Positions 32,347-41,885 are shown, numbered from the stretch's first letter. The stretch: DNA of 64,000 nucleotides from Pollutimonas sp035515055 (GCA_035515055.1 DATJBV010000045.1:62001-126000); one strand, 5' to 3'. Notes: generated by a model not told the origin, from the letters alone. Translations and numbers: made by a program.

Positions 32347-33750
32347 CGATGCATCCTGGCCCGGGTTGTGCCAGCCCCCAAAAGCCGACACCAGGGTGTC
32401 GGCTTTTTTCGGCCCCCAACTTCCGGGCTCGTAAGGCAAGCTGTCATGATGGTCGGTCAGCACAGGGGCCAATACGCTCCACGCGGCCTCGATAGTCTGT
32501 TCGCTTGTGAACAAGGCTCGTTCTCCGGCCATCGCATCGGCCAGCAAGCGCTCGTAGGGCGTCGCCTGCTCAGGCGCCACATCCAGCAGATACAGCTCGC
32601 GCTGTTCCCCCACGAATTCCTTGCCCGAACGCTTCACTCTGGCGGCGAGCGCGACGGCCGAACGGGGTGAAAGCCGGAAACGGAAGTAGTTCGCACGACC
32701 GCCGTCGGGATGCGAATCGGCAAATAAAGCCTGCGGCGGCGCCTTTAGCTGCACCAGGACTTCCGCCGCATCTTGCGCCAGGCATTTTCCAGAACGCAAG
32801 AACCACGGAACGCCAGACCATCGCCAAGAGTCGATGAAGAGGCGTAGCGCGCAAAACGTCTCTACATCTGAACGCTTGTCCACGTGCGCTTCGCTTCGGT
32901 ATCCACGATACTGCCCGCGCACCAAATCGTCGGCATGCACAGGCCGCATGGACTGAAACACCTTGGTCTTTTCCGCATGAACTGCCGCATAGTCCTGGAA
33001 GGCCGGCGGCTCCATGGCCAGCAAAGCCACTATCTGAAATAGATGATTCTGTATAACGTCGCGCAGGCAACCGGCGCTTTCGTAGTAAACACCGCGATTC
33101 TGGATGCCAAAGGTCTCCGACAGCGTGATCTGAACGCTCTCCACATGGTTCCGATTCCAGATCGGCTCCAGGAATGAATTGGCAAACCGAAAATACAGGA
33201 TGTTCATGATCGCTTCCTTGCCCAGGAAGTGATCGATCCTGAATATGGCGTCTTCCGAGAATACCGAACACGCCATGGCGTTCAAGTGTCGCGCTGAAGC
33301 AAGGTCGCGGCCGAACGGCTTTTCCACAATGACACGTGCGTTGTCGGAGAGCCCCGCCACGGCAAGGCTCTGGATGACTGTGGCGAAGAAAGACGGCGGG
33401 ATGGCCAAATAATGGACGGGACGCCGCGCATCGCCAAGAGCCTGGCTAAGTCTGGTAAAGGTCGCGGGATCGTTATAGTCGCCGCTGACGTAATGCACGC
33501 AAGACAACAAGTGAGCAAGCGCCTGTTTGTCACGCGGCTGCCCCGACTCCCTTATGCTGTTCTTGATACGTTGCCGTAGCTGTGCGGGTGTCAATTTCGA
33601 CGAGGCAACACCCACTACCGGTACGGTCAGCCGCCCTGCCTTGGCCATGGCGTAGAGGGCGGGAAAAATCTTCTTGTGCGCCAGATCTCCGGTCATGCCG
33701 AACAAGACCAGCGCATCGGAGGCTGCTGGCGTCTGAGCCGTTTGAATCAA
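32308..33750 (-). CDS. zwf: Glucose-6-phosphate dehydrogenase
   Basis: This 480-residue enzyme oxidises glucose 6-phosphate to 6-phosphogluconolactone. It has the N-terminal nucleotide-binding start ALVLFGMTGDLAHKKIFPAL and the active-site signature FRIDHFLGKEAIMN. The C-terminal WGPKKADTL and WHNPGQ support the chosen stop. The start overlaps the gnd stop by four bases, so gnd and zwf are cotranscribed. Confidence 0.93.
   Translation of the reverse strand: MIQTAQTPAASDALVLFGMTGDLAHKKIFPALYAMAKAGRLTVPVVGVASSKLTPAQLRQRIKNSIRESGQPRDKQALAHLLSCVHYVSGDYNDPATFTRLSQALGDARRPVHYLAIPPSFFATVIQSLAVAGLSDNARVIVEKPFGRDLASARHLNAMACSVFSEDAIFRIDHFLGKEAIMNILYFRFANSFLEPIWNRNHVESVQITLSETFGIQNRGVYYESAGCLRDVIQNHLFQIVALLAMEPPAFQDYAAVHAEKTKVFQSMRPVHADDLVRGQYRGYRSEAHVDKRSDVETFCALRLFIDSWRWSGVPWFLRSGKCLAQDAAEVLVQLKAPPQALFADSHPDGGRANYFRFRLSPRSAVALAARVKRSGKEFVGEQRELYLLDVAPEQATPYERLLADAMAGERALFTSEQTIEAAWSVLAPVLTDHHDSLPYEPGSWGPKKADTLVSAFGGWHNPGQDASLFDKHHRNVDQA
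32380..32409 (+). terminator. Terminator of the universal stress gene, inside the zwf 3' end
   Basis: A 12-bp stem (AAAAGCCGACAC / GTGTCGGCTTTT) with a CAGG loop is followed by more T residues. It lies 33 bases after the Usp stop but within the coding sequence of the convergent zwf gene. Confidence 0.8.
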
Positions 33751-34718
33751 GGCGTTTCCTCCGTCCGCCCTTCGACATGTCCGCCGAACTGGCCGCGCAT
33801 GGCCGACAGCAGCCGATTCGCGTAGTCGGCGTTGCCGCGCGAGTTGAAGCGCGAGAACAAGGCGGCGGCTAGCACTGGTGCGGGCACGCCTTGCTCGATG
33901 GCCGCGGCTAAAGCCCAGCGTCCTTCGCCCGAATCAGCCACATTGCCCTTGTAGAGCGCCAGCGAAGGATCCGCCTGCAGCGCCTGCGCCGTCAGGTCCA
34001 GCAACCATGAGCCGACCACGCTTCCACGCCGCCAAAGCTCCGCGATCTCGGCAATGTCGAAATCGTATTGATATTGTTCGGTGTTCGCCCGATGCAGCAA
34101 ATTCATGCCTTCGGCATACGCCGCCATCATGCCGTATTCAATACCATTGTGTACCATCTTCGCAAAATGGCCTGCGCCATGCGGCCCGCAATGCAAATAC
34201 CCGTGGTCGGCGGTTGTTTGGCGGCGGCGGCCCGGCGTGGGGCTCGCGGCGGACACCCCCGGGGCAAGCGCCCGGAAGATGGGATCAAGATGGCGCACTG
34301 CGTCGGCTTGTCCGCCGACCATAAGGCAATAGCCGCGCTCGCGGCCGGCAATGCCGCCGCTGGTACCCACATCGACATAGTGAATGCCCATATCGTGTAG
34401 TTGCGCCGCGCGCCGAACGTCGTCCTGATAGGCCGTGTTTCCCCCGTCGATGACCGTGTCGCCCGGCTGCAACAAGGGTATCAGCGTGCTTAAAACGGAG
34501 TCCACCACGTCGGCGGGGAGCATCAACCATATGGCGCGCGGCGTATTCAGCGTTTCCGTCAACTCCGGCAGGCTCTTGCATGGCCGCGCACCCAGTCCGG
34601 CGAGTGACTCGACCGCAGCGGCCTGAACGTCGTAGACGGCGCATTGATGGCCGTGATGAAGCAAGCGTTGCACCATGTTGTTGCCCATGCGGCCCAAACC
34701 CACCATCCCGATACGCAT
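33747..34718 (-). CDS. gnd: 6-phosphogluconate dehydrogenase, short (YqeC/GntZ) type
   Basis: This 323-residue protein has the dinucleotide loop GMVGLGRMGNNM (residues 4-15), the VDVGTSGGIAGRERG substrate loop, and the catalytic GPHGAGHFAKMVHNGIEYG. Its length fits the short, NAD-preferring decarboxylating enzymes rather than the 470-residue GndA form. It produces ribulose 5-phosphate. A proline/arginine-rich insertion (TPGRRRQTTADHG) interrupts the usual loop before the active site. It lies between slipin and zwf. Confidence 0.9.
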   Translation of the reverse strand: MRIGMVGLGRMGNNMVQRLLHHGHQCAVYDVQAAAVESLAGLGARPCKSLPELTETLNTPRAIWLMLPADVVDSVLSTLIPLLQPGDTVIDGGNTAYQDDVRRAAQLHDMGIHYVDVGTSGGIAGRERGYCLMVGGQADAVRHLDPIFRALAPGVSAASPTPGRRRQTTADHGYLHCGPHGAGHFAKMVHNGIEYGMMAAYAEGMNLLHRANTEQYQYDFDIAEIAELWRRGSVVGSWLLDLTAQALQADPSLALYKGNVADSGEGRWALAAAIEQGVPAPVLAAALFSRFNSRGNADYANRLLSAMRGQFGGHVEGRTEETP

Positions 34719-34722
34719 CCCG

Positions 34723-35481
34723 CTACCCCTTCTTGCCCATGAGCGACGATAACAAGTCGACCGGAATAGGAAACACCAGTGTGGAACTCTTGTCGCCTGC
34801 TACCTGCGTCAAGGTCTGCAGATACCTGAGCTGCATGGCTGAGGGCTGGGTGGCGAGTATCTCGGCCGCCTCCATCAATGCCTGGGCCGCCTGCTTTTCG
34901 CCTTCCGCATGGATGACTTTCGCGCGGCGCTCGCGTTCCGCTTCGGCTTGGCGCGCAATCGCGCGTATCATGGTTTCGTTCAGGTCGATGTGCTTGATTT
35001 CGACATTGGTGACTTTGATTCCCCAGGAATCGGTCTGGGCGTCCAAAATTTGCTGAACATCCAGGTTCAGCTTCTCGCGTTCGGACAGCATTTCATCGAG
35101 TTCGTGTTTGCCCAGCACGGCGCGCAACGTGGTTTGCGCCAACTGGCTGGTGGCCTCCAGGTAATGCTCTACCTGAATGATGGCCTTCTCGGGCGCCACC
35201 ACCCTGAAATACAGCACGGCGTTTACCTTGACCGACACGTTGTCGCGCGAGATGACATCCTGACTGGGCACGTCCATCGTCACCACCCGCAAGTCGACAC
35301 GCACCATTTGCTGGATGACGGGAATCACCACGATCAGCCCCGGCCCTTTTACTTTCGTGAACCGTCCAAGCGTGAAGATGACGCCGCGCTGATACTCACG
35401 CAGGATTCGTATCGCGTTGAAAGCCAGCAGCAGGACGACGATGACGATCGTTGCCAGCGAGATATTGAAGCCGTAGATCAT
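34723..35481 (-). CDS. Slipin/stomatin-like SPFH protein
   Basis: This 252-residue protein has an N-terminal membrane hairpin (about 6-24) and an SPFH domain: EYQRGVIFTLGRFTKVKGPG, the VDVPSQDVISRDNVSV-type stretch, and the helix LLSEREKLNLDVQQILD-like region. A C-terminal coiled coil (ARQAEAERERRAKVIHAEGE) mediates oligomers. Slipins are partners of long NfeD proteases, and an NfeD gene lies 37 bases upstream. The start at 35481 is preceded by AGGGG. Confidence 0.92.
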   Translation of the reverse strand: MIYGFNISLATIVIVVLLLAFNAIRILREYQRGVIFTLGRFTKVKGPGLIVVIPVIQQMVRVDLRVVTMDVPSQDVISRDNVSVKVNAVLYFRVVAPEKAIIQVEHYLEATSQLAQTTLRAVLGKHELDEMLSEREKLNLDVQQILDAQTDSWGIKVTNVEIKHIDLNETMIRAIARQAEAERERRAKVIHAEGEKQAAQALMEAAEILATQPSAMQLRYLQTLTQVAGDKSSTLVFPIPVDLLSSLMGKKG

Positions 35482-35518
35482 GTTGCATCCCCTTGTAGTA
35501 TGTGGAGGACCCGGAAAT

Positions 35519-36904
35519 TCAATGCCGGGCGAGCGGCGCGGCTGACGTCGCCCGCGTGACTTGGAGCACCAGTCCGTCCATCGCGACGACGCGTATGCGA
35601 TCGCCAGGTGCAAGCGGCTCGTTACAGCGCACGCGCCAGCTCTCGCCGCGCACATCGGCATAAACCATACCGTCCTTGATGGCACTGACCACACCATCGA
35701 TACCCAGCATTTCTTCGCGACCCGACACGACCTTCAGCCGGTGAGACCGCGCGGCCATGGTTCCGACCAGCATAATAAGCAATGCGCTGGCAATGGCCAG
35801 CCCAACGAGAAACGGCACCGACAAATCGAATTCGGGAATGCCGGTATCAGTAAGGAAAAGACCTCCGAGGACAAAAGCAATAATCCCTCCTATCCCCAGG
35901 ACGCCGAAGCTGGGCAAAAAAGCCTCGGAGATCATCATTGCGGTCCCGGCCGCGATCAACGCCACCCCCGCCCAATTCACCGGTAGCATCTGAAACGCAT
36001 ATAGGCCAAGCAAAAGGCAAATAAGGCCAGCCACGCCGGGTAACGCAATGCCCGGACTTGTCAGTTCGAAAAACAGACCGTAAATTCCGACCATCATCAA
36101 CAATAATGCCACCTGGGGGTTGGCCAGCACCGAGAGGATGCGGTTACGCCAGTCAGGTTCGATGTAAACGATATTCGCATTCGCCGTGGCAAGTTCGACC
36201 ATGCGACCGTCGTCAAGCTTCACATGCTTGCCATCCAGTTGCTGCAAGAGCTGACGGGTGTCGGTCGCGACGTACTCGATGACTCCCGCCTTCAACGCTT
36301 CGTTAGCCGACATGCTGCTTGCGTCAAGGACGGCCTTTTCGGCGAAGTCGGCATTACGTCCGCGTAATTGCGCCAGGCTGCGAATATAGGCGGCTGCATC
36401 GTTTTTTGCCTTGCTGGTCATGGTGTCGGCGGCTGATTTGTTTTCTGACTTGGCGTCGCCATTACCACCCTGCGGCGATGCGCCGATGGCGACAGGCGAA
36501 GCCGCGCCCAAATTGCTGGCCGGGGTCATGGCCGCGACGTGGCTGGCGTAAAGAATGAACGTGCCTGCGCTCGCGGCGCGCGCACCGCCCGGACTGACGA
36601 AGGTCGCCACGGGCACCGGCGATATGAGTATCTGCCGGATGATGGAGCGCATAGAGGTATCGAGGCCGCCCGGCGTGTCGAGCTCGATGATGGCCAATAC
36701 GGCCTTGTCGGCGGCCGCCTGGCGCAAGCCTTGTGCAATGAAATCGGAGGTCGGCGGGCTGATGATGCCATCGACCTTCAATACCGTAACTTGCGGCGTC
36801 GGCGCCTCGTCGGCCGCCGCGTGAAGGACGGGCGCCGCCACCACCGCTGCGATCGCCAACGAAATGATACGGCGTGCGATGCGGTTGAATGCCATCCTTT
36901 TCAT
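35519..36904 (-). CDS. nfeD: Long NfeD membrane serine protease (ClpP class)
   Basis: This 461-residue protein has a signal or anchor (about 1-32), a ClpP-like serine protease domain with IELDTPGGLDTSM and the nucleophile in ASAGTFILYASHVAAM, four or five transmembrane helices (about 245-390), and a C-terminal OB-fold NfeD domain ending in GDRIRVVAMDGLVLQV. Long NfeD proteins cleave the hydrophobic C-terminus of stomatin-like partners, encoded here by the next gene. GGAGG precedes the start at 36904. Confidence 0.93.
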   Translation of the reverse strand: MKRMAFNRIARRIISLAIAAVVAAPVLHAAADEAPTPQVTVLKVDGIISPPTSDFIAQGLRQAAADKAVLAIIELDTPGGLDTSMRSIIRQILISPVPVATFVSPGGARAASAGTFILYASHVAAMTPASNLGAASPVAIGASPQGGNGDAKSENKSAADTMTSKAKNDAAAYIRSLAQLRGRNADFAEKAVLDASSMSANEALKAGVIEYVATDTRQLLQQLDGKHVKLDDGRMVELATANANIVYIEPDWRNRILSVLANPQVALLLMMVGIYGLFFELTSPGIALPGVAGLICLLLGLYAFQMLPVNWAGVALIAAGTAMMISEAFLPSFGVLGIGGIIAFVLGGLFLTDTGIPEFDLSVPFLVGLAIASALLIMLVGTMAARSHRLKVVSGREEMLGIDGVVSAIKDGMVYADVRGESWRVRCNEPLAPGDRIRVVAMDGLVLQVTRATSAAPLARH

Positions 36905-36937
36905 CCCGGCCTCCGTGAATAACACGTACCCCTCGGC

Positions 36938-37348
36938 TTAGTATAGGCGTTGCAGTTCAGCCGCCAGCACCACGGCATGATTGTGCTCGGTATCTCGCGC
37001 GCCGTAGACCAACATGATCGGTTGTTCGCCCGCCCGCGCGATCAGTTCCGTTATGCGCTGTTGCTGTTCGTCCTGGCGAAGTTCGGCCCGATACTTCACC
37101 TGGAATTGTTCCCAGTTCTCGAGCCTATGGCCGAACCACCTGCGCAGCGCCGGAGTAGGTGCGAGATCTTTATTCCATTCGTCGATCGCCAAATCCTTCT
37201 TCGAAAGCCCGCGCGGCCAAAGCCGGTCCACCAGGACGCGGTAGTGGCCATCCACGGCAACGGAGCTGTCGTAGGCTCTCTGTATGAGAACGTGGAAGGC
37301 GCCTGCCGGTGTCCTCTTCTTGGCGCGGCCATGCGTGTTCGCTGTCAT
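36938..37348 (-). CDS. DUF488 family protein
   Basis: This 136-residue protein has the DUF488 marks YRVLVDRLWPRGLSKKDL, RRWFGHRLENWEQF and LVYGARDTEHNHAVVL. The fold is small alpha/beta; its biochemical role is unknown, although the family is frequent beside stress and redox genes. It starts ten bases after fumC and is followed by nfeD, so it is part of the long minus-strand run. Confidence 0.88.
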   Translation of the reverse strand: MTANTHGRAKKRTPAGAFHVLIQRAYDSSVAVDGHYRVLVDRLWPRGLSKKDLAIDEWNKDLAPTPALRRWFGHRLENWEQFQVKYRAELRQDEQQQRITELIARAGEQPIMLVYGARDTEHNHAVVLAAELQRLY

Positions 37349-37358
37349 GGCCTTCCCC

Positions 37359-38756
37359 CTAGTTCGGATGCGTCATATCGATCGGGATGATCCACGCGTC
37401 GTATTCCTGTGCCGATACATAGCCTAGTCCTAGTGCCGCCTCCCGCAGCGTGATCTTATCGTGCTGCGCTTTTTTAGCGATTGCCGCCGACTTGTCGTAG
37501 CCGATATGCCGATTCAAGGCCGTGACCAGCATTAGGTTTTTTTCAAGGTTTTCTGAAATACGGGCGAGGTCGGGCTCGATGCCCGCCGCACAATTCATGT
37601 CGAACGCCAGGCAGGCATCGCTTAGCAGTTCTATGCTTTCCAATACGTTGTGCACCATCACGGGTTTATAAACGTTGAGCTGGAAGTTGCCTTGCGTTCC
37701 GGCAAATGCCGTGGCCGCGTCGTTGCCGAAGACCTGCACGCACACCATCGTGAGCGCCTCGCACTGTGTGGGATTGACCTTGCCCGGCATAATGGACGAG
37801 CCGGGTTCATTATCGGGCAGCGTGAGTTCGCCTATACCGCAACGCGGACCGCTGGCCAGCCAGCGGACATCGTTCGCCATCTTCATCAGGGCTCCGGCCA
37901 GCGTGCGCAGCGCCGCCGACAAGCTGACCAGCGCATCATGCGCGGACAAGGCAAAGAATTTGTTATCGGCCGAGCGGAACGGCAAGCCGGTGAGTTGGGC
38001 AATATGGCCGGCCGCAACATCGCCAAAACGGCGATGTGCATTCAGACCCGTGCCTACGGCTGTACCGCCGATCGCCAGATCGTAGATGCCGGGCAGCGTT
38101 GCTTGTACGGCGTCAAGGGCAAAGTCGATCTGGGCGACCCACGCGCTGATCTCCTGCCCCAGCGTAATGGGAGTGGCGTCCTGCAAGTGTGTACGTCCCG
38201 TCTTGACGACATGCTCGTATTGGACCGATTTGCGCGCCAATGTGCTGCGCAACTGGCCGACGGCCGGAAATAGCTTGCCGTCGAGTTCCCGGGCAACGGC
38301 AATATGCATGGCCGTGGGAAAGGTATCGTTGGACGACTGGCCCCGGTTGACATGGTCGTTGGGATGCACGGGCGTCTTGCTGCCCAGGCTACCCCCGGCC
38401 AGCGCGATGGCGCGATTGGCGATGACCTCGTTTGCGTTCATGTTCGACTGCGTGCCGGAACCCGTCTGGAAAACGACGAGCGGGAATTCGTCGTCGAGCG
38501 TGCCGTCGATGACCTCATCGGCCGCCCTGACGATCAGGTCGGCAATGTCGGGCGCAAGCTCGCCCAATTCACTATTCGCGCGCGCCGCCGCTTTTTTCAG
38601 TATGCCAAGGGCGGAAATAATGGGCGGTTGCCATTTGAAGCGCGCAACGCCTATGGGAAAGTTCTGGATGGAACGCTGTGTTTGCGCGCCCCAGTATCGT
38701 GCTGCCGGAACGGCAATTTCGCCCATGGAGTCGGTTTCGATACGGGACTGCGTCAT
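37359..38756 (-). CDS. fumC: Class II fumarate hydratase
   Basis: This 465-residue enzyme converts fumarate and malate. It has the N-terminal MGEIAVPAARYWGAQTQRS, the TGSGTQSNMNANEVIANRA active-site segment, the LQDATPITLGQE stretch, and the superfamily signature GSSIMPGKVNPTQ. It is the oxidant-stable, iron-independent fumarase, normally useful in oxidative or iron stress. The start at 38756 has GGAG upstream. It lies between epd and DUF488. Confidence 0.93.
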   Translation of the reverse strand: MTQSRIETDSMGEIAVPAARYWGAQTQRSIQNFPIGVARFKWQPPIISALGILKKAAARANSELGELAPDIADLIVRAADEVIDGTLDDEFPLVVFQTGSGTQSNMNANEVIANRAIALAGGSLGSKTPVHPNDHVNRGQSSNDTFPTAMHIAVARELDGKLFPAVGQLRSTLARKSVQYEHVVKTGRTHLQDATPITLGQEISAWVAQIDFALDAVQATLPGIYDLAIGGTAVGTGLNAHRRFGDVAAGHIAQLTGLPFRSADNKFFALSAHDALVSLSAALRTLAGALMKMANDVRWLASGPRCGIGELTLPDNEPGSSIMPGKVNPTQCEALTMVCVQVFGNDAATAFAGTQGNFQLNVYKPVMVHNVLESIELLSDACLAFDMNCAAGIEPDLARISENLEKNLMLVTALNRHIGYDKSAAIAKKAQHDKITLREAALGLGYVSAQEYDAWIIPIDMTHPN

Positions 38757-38824
38757 AAGGGGCTCCTGTGCAAGACGATGAAGACCCAAGGGCGGCGCCC
38801 TTGCTCAAGTCAACTATACGCCTG

Positions 38825-39874
38825 TCACGTTCGCCTGGCATCCGTCGGTCGGAACTGCCGTGCCCATGCGTTCGCGACGTCAAGCATGCGATTGGCGAAG
38901 CCCCATTCATTGTCGAACCAGATAAATACATTGGCGAAACCATTGCCGTTGGTCCGGGTCTGGCTGCCGTCGATGATTGCGGAATGCGGATTGTGATTGA
39001 AATCGATGGATGCGTGTGGATTATTGGACCAGGCCAGCAACCCCGGATGGCGGTTGGTGGACTCGATGAGCAAGGCGTTCAATTCCCTGGCTTCCACGTC
39101 GCACCCGAACGTCAGCATCAGGTCGATCGCCGAGACATTGAGTATTGGCACTCGTATCGCCTTGGCCTGTACCCTGCCCGTCAACTGAGGCAGCAAGCGC
39201 TCCACCCCCTGGGCAAGGCCGGTAGCGACCGGCACGATGGATTGCATTGCTGAACGAGTGCGGCGCAGGTCGGCATGATGATAGCCATCGATCATGGGCT
39301 GGTCGTTCATGACGGAATGCAGCGTCGTCAAGAACGCATGGCTGATGCCATAGGCTTCGTGAAGCGCGGCCAGGATGGGAATAACGGCATTCGTGGTGCA
39401 CGAGGCATTCGATATGATCGTCTCCTGACCCGTTATATCCCCGTGATTGATGCCGTATACGACGGTAAGGTCGACATCCTGGGCGCTATTGCCGGGGTGG
39501 GACACCAGCACGCGTGGGCAGCCGGCATCGACAAACCGCTGTATGTCGCCGCGCGAGCTATAACGGCCGGAACACTCTATAAGCAAGTCAATTCCAAAAT
39601 CCGCCCAAGGCACATCCTCAGGGGCGTGCGCGTGCGTCACCAGGATGTCTTTTCCGTTGACCACGAGGCAGTCGGCTCCCTGCTCTATCTTGCCTGGAAA
39701 AATTCCATGCGTGGAATCGAACTGCGAGAGGTACGCAATGCTGGCCAGATCGGCCGGCTCGTTTATGGCAACGATCTGGAAATGATCCCGCATGGGCGAT
39801 TCGTAAAGCGCTCGCAAGACACAGCGGCCAATGCGGCCGTAGCCGTTGATCGCAAGACGTATGGGACGATTCAT
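38825..39874 (-). CDS. epd: Erythrose-4-phosphate dehydrogenase (GAPDH family)
   Basis: This 349-residue protein has the GAPDH Rossmann start INGYGRIGRCVLRAL and the catalytic Cys in NASCTTNAVIPI. Details match Epd rather than GapA: the SHPGNSAQDVDLTVVYGIN stretch, SVMNDQPMIDGYHH, and the C-terminal SIDFNHNPHSAIIDGSQTR. Epd oxidises erythrose 4-phosphate to 4-phosphoerythronate for pyridoxal phosphate synthesis. A phosphoketolase acting on fructose 6-phosphate, as at 20917, would produce this substrate. A GAPDH activity cannot be excluded. Confidence 0.8.
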   Translation of the reverse strand: MNRPIRLAINGYGRIGRCVLRALYESPMRDHFQIVAINEPADLASIAYLSQFDSTHGIFPGKIEQGADCLVVNGKDILVTHAHAPEDVPWADFGIDLLIECSGRYSSRGDIQRFVDAGCPRVLVSHPGNSAQDVDLTVVYGINHGDITGQETIISNASCTTNAVIPILAALHEAYGISHAFLTTLHSVMNDQPMIDGYHHADLRRTRSAMQSIVPVATGLAQGVERLLPQLTGRVQAKAIRVPILNVSAIDLMLTFGCDVEARELNALLIESTNRHPGLLAWSNNPHASIDFNHNPHSAIIDGSQTRTNGNGFANVFIWFDNEWGFANRMLDVANAWARQFRPTDARRT

Positions 39875-39919
39875 TCAGTGCTCGTTATATTTCTAGGGTC
39901 AGATAGGAACCATGCAGGG

Positions 39920-40699
39920 TTAAAACGTGACGGAGAAGCCCCCGTCGACCACGATGATATGTCCATTGACATAGGACGCGGACGGCGAAGCCAGGAAAAC
40001 CGCGGCACCGGCAATTTCGGAGGGCTGCGCCCATCGGCCCAGCGGATTGCGCCCCACCACCACAGGTCCCTTGACGGGATCGTTGGCCAGCGCCGTATTG
40101 CTTTCGGTGGCGAAGGTGCCGGGAGCGATGCCATTGCTGGTGATCCCATGATGGCCGTATTCGACGGCAAGCGCACGGATCAGCCCGCTAAGCCCCTGCT
40201 TCGCCACGGGGTAAATTGCATCGCCGGGCCGGGCAAGTTCACCGGCTATCGACGTCAGTGTGATCAGCCGGCCCTTGCTGCGTTTCGCCACCATGGCGGC
40301 GGCCGCCAGGCGGGAAAGCTGAACCGCCGCAATCAGGTCTACATTGATAAGCTCGAGAATATCGGCCAAAGAGGCGTCCGCCAGCGACGTGCGGATGCGT
40401 ATGCCAACGTTGTTCACGACAATATCGGGCACGCCGACCTGTTGGCAAAGCTGGTTGAATGCGGGCTCTTGCTCAGCCAACCGCCCTATATCCTGCACGT
40501 AGGCGTAGGCACGATGGCCATGCGCGCTCAGGTCGGCAACCACTCCTGCCACGCGCGCAGCATCGCGCCCATTGATGATGACGACGGCGCCGCTGGCGGC
40601 ATAAGCTCGGGCGATGACAAGCCCGAGGCCTTGCGTGGAACCTGTGATGAGTGCCAGCTTGCCATCCAGGGAAAAATCGGGTGCGGTATAAGCGTTCAT
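39920..40699 (-). CDS. Short-chain dehydrogenase (gluconate 5-dehydrogenase-like)
   Basis: This 259-residue SDR has the cofactor motif ITGSTQGLGLVIARA (TGxxxGxG), NNVG in the fourth strand, and catalytic Ser (LTSIAGE) and Tyr-x3-Lys (IYPVAK). The end VNGHIIVVDGGFSVTF is typical. The opening (FSLDGKLALITGSTQGLG) resembles gluconate/keto-gluconate reductases, in keeping with the sugar-acid enzymes next to it. It overlaps the glycerate kinase stop by four bases. Confidence 0.85.
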   Translation of the reverse strand: MNAYTAPDFSLDGKLALITGSTQGLGLVIARAYAASGAVVIINGRDAARVAGVVADLSAHGHRAYAYVQDIGRLAEQEPAFNQLCQQVGVPDIVVNNVGIRIRTSLADASLADILELINVDLIAAVQLSRLAAAAMVAKRSKGRLITLTSIAGELARPGDAIYPVAKQGLSGLIRALAVEYGHHGITSNGIAPGTFATESNTALANDPVKGPVVVGRNPLGRWAQPSEIAGAAVFLASPSASYVNGHIIVVDGGFSVTF

Positions 40700-41871
40700 T
40701 GCTGGCCGTTAAGAACACAGGTTTCGACTTCAGGGCGCGCGGCGCTGGCCGCCACCCACAAGCGGGTGCAATCGCGCGCGCGTTCCCGCAAATACGCGGC
40801 CGCGTGCTCGCATGCCTGTTCCAGGGCGATTGGCCCGGGCGCAAGGCTGAAGGCGGCGGTGACGCCTACGTTGTACAGCGCTTGATAACCCTCGCCCAAC
40901 GAACCCGCGATGGCAATGACCGGTATGCCGCGTTGGCTCGCGTAGCGCGCCACCCCCGCCGGTGTCTTGCCGGACAGCGTTTGAGCATCCATGCGCCCCT
41001 CCCCGGTAAATACCAGGTCGGCGCCCTCCAGCGCGGAGACAAGCCCCGCAAGCTCCGCAATGAGCTCTACACCTGGGCGCAAGCGCGCTGTAAAGCATGT
41101 CTTGATGGCGAAGCCCAAGCCGCCGGCGGCCCCCATGCCCGGGGTGTTTTGCTCGTCCTTGCCGAAATGTTGTGCACACACGCTCGCAAAGTGCGCCAGC
41201 GCCTGGTCAAGGGCCGCAACCTCCGCGGGCGTAGCCCCCTTCTGCGGCCCGAAAATGGCGGACGCCCCGGAAGGTCCGCACAGCGGATTATCGACATCGA
41301 CGGCAAGTTCGAAGCTGACGTCTGGCAACCGGGCATCCATGTCGTCGAGCGAGATGCTGGCCAGTCGTTGCAATGCCGCACCGCCCGGGGGCAAAGCCCG
41401 ACCGGCATCATCCAATAGACGGACCCCCAATGCTTGAAGCAGGCCGGCGCCAGCGTCATTGCACGCGCTGCCGCCCAGTCCCAGGACAATGCGGCGCGCC
41501 CCGGCGTCCAGGGCCTGCTGTATAAGCTGTCCCACGCCGTAGCTAGTGGCCTCGAGCGGCTTGCGCTGCTGCACTGGAATTTGCTCCAGCCCCGCGGCGG
41601 CGGCCATTTCTATAAAGGCATTGCCGTCGCCCAGCCAGCCCCATCCGGCCTCGACAACGTGGCCATTGGCATTACTGACCTGGCCAAGGCGGCGCTCCCC
41701 GCCGCTTGCCGCCAGGACGGCATCGAGCGACCCTTCGCCGCCATCGGCCATGGGAACACATAGGATCGTCGCGCTAGGTAACGCATCGCGCACGCCATCC
41801 GCGATAGCTTGGGCGACTTTCTCGGCGGACAGGCTTTCTTTAAAAGAATCAGGAGCAACAACTACACGCAT
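40696..41871 (-). CDS. Glycerate 2-kinase (GarK/GlxK type)
   Basis: This 391-residue kinase of glycerate family 1 has the start VVVAPDSFKESLSAEKVA, the MADGGEGSLDAVLAA motif, LGLGGSACNDAGAGLLQALG, and the nucleotide region FTGEGRMDAQTLSGKTPAGV. It phosphorylates D-glycerate made by a hydroxypyruvate or tartronate-semialdehyde reductase. The D-2-hydroxyacid dehydrogenase immediately upstream is a candidate for that step. Confidence 0.92.
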   Translation of the reverse strand: MRVVVAPDSFKESLSAEKVAQAIADGVRDALPSATILCVPMADGGEGSLDAVLAASGGERRLGQVSNANGHVVEAGWGWLGDGNAFIEMAAAAGLEQIPVQQRKPLEATSYGVGQLIQQALDAGARRIVLGLGGSACNDAGAGLLQALGVRLLDDAGRALPPGGAALQRLASISLDDMDARLPDVSFELAVDVDNPLCGPSGASAIFGPQKGATPAEVAALDQALAHFASVCAQHFGKDEQNTPGMGAAGGLGFAIKTCFTARLRPGVELIAELAGLVSALEGADLVFTGEGRMDAQTLSGKTPAGVARYASQRGIPVIAIAGSLGEGYQALYNVGVTAAFSLAPGPIALEQACEHAAAYLRERARDCTRLWVAASAARPEVETCVLNGQQ

Positions 41872-41885
41872 TTGAACGGCCTGCT

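Noticed and set aside
38787..38803. CAAGGGC-GGC-GCCCTTG hairpin between epd and fumC as a terminator
   Set aside because: No T-run follows on the minus strand and the two genes appear to belong to one transcription run; at most a weak pause or RNA-stability hairpin.
39275..40885. 536-codon plus-strand frame antisense to epd and the SDR gene
   Set aside because: Both minus-strand genes have complete catalytic motifs; the antisense translation shows no recognisable domain.
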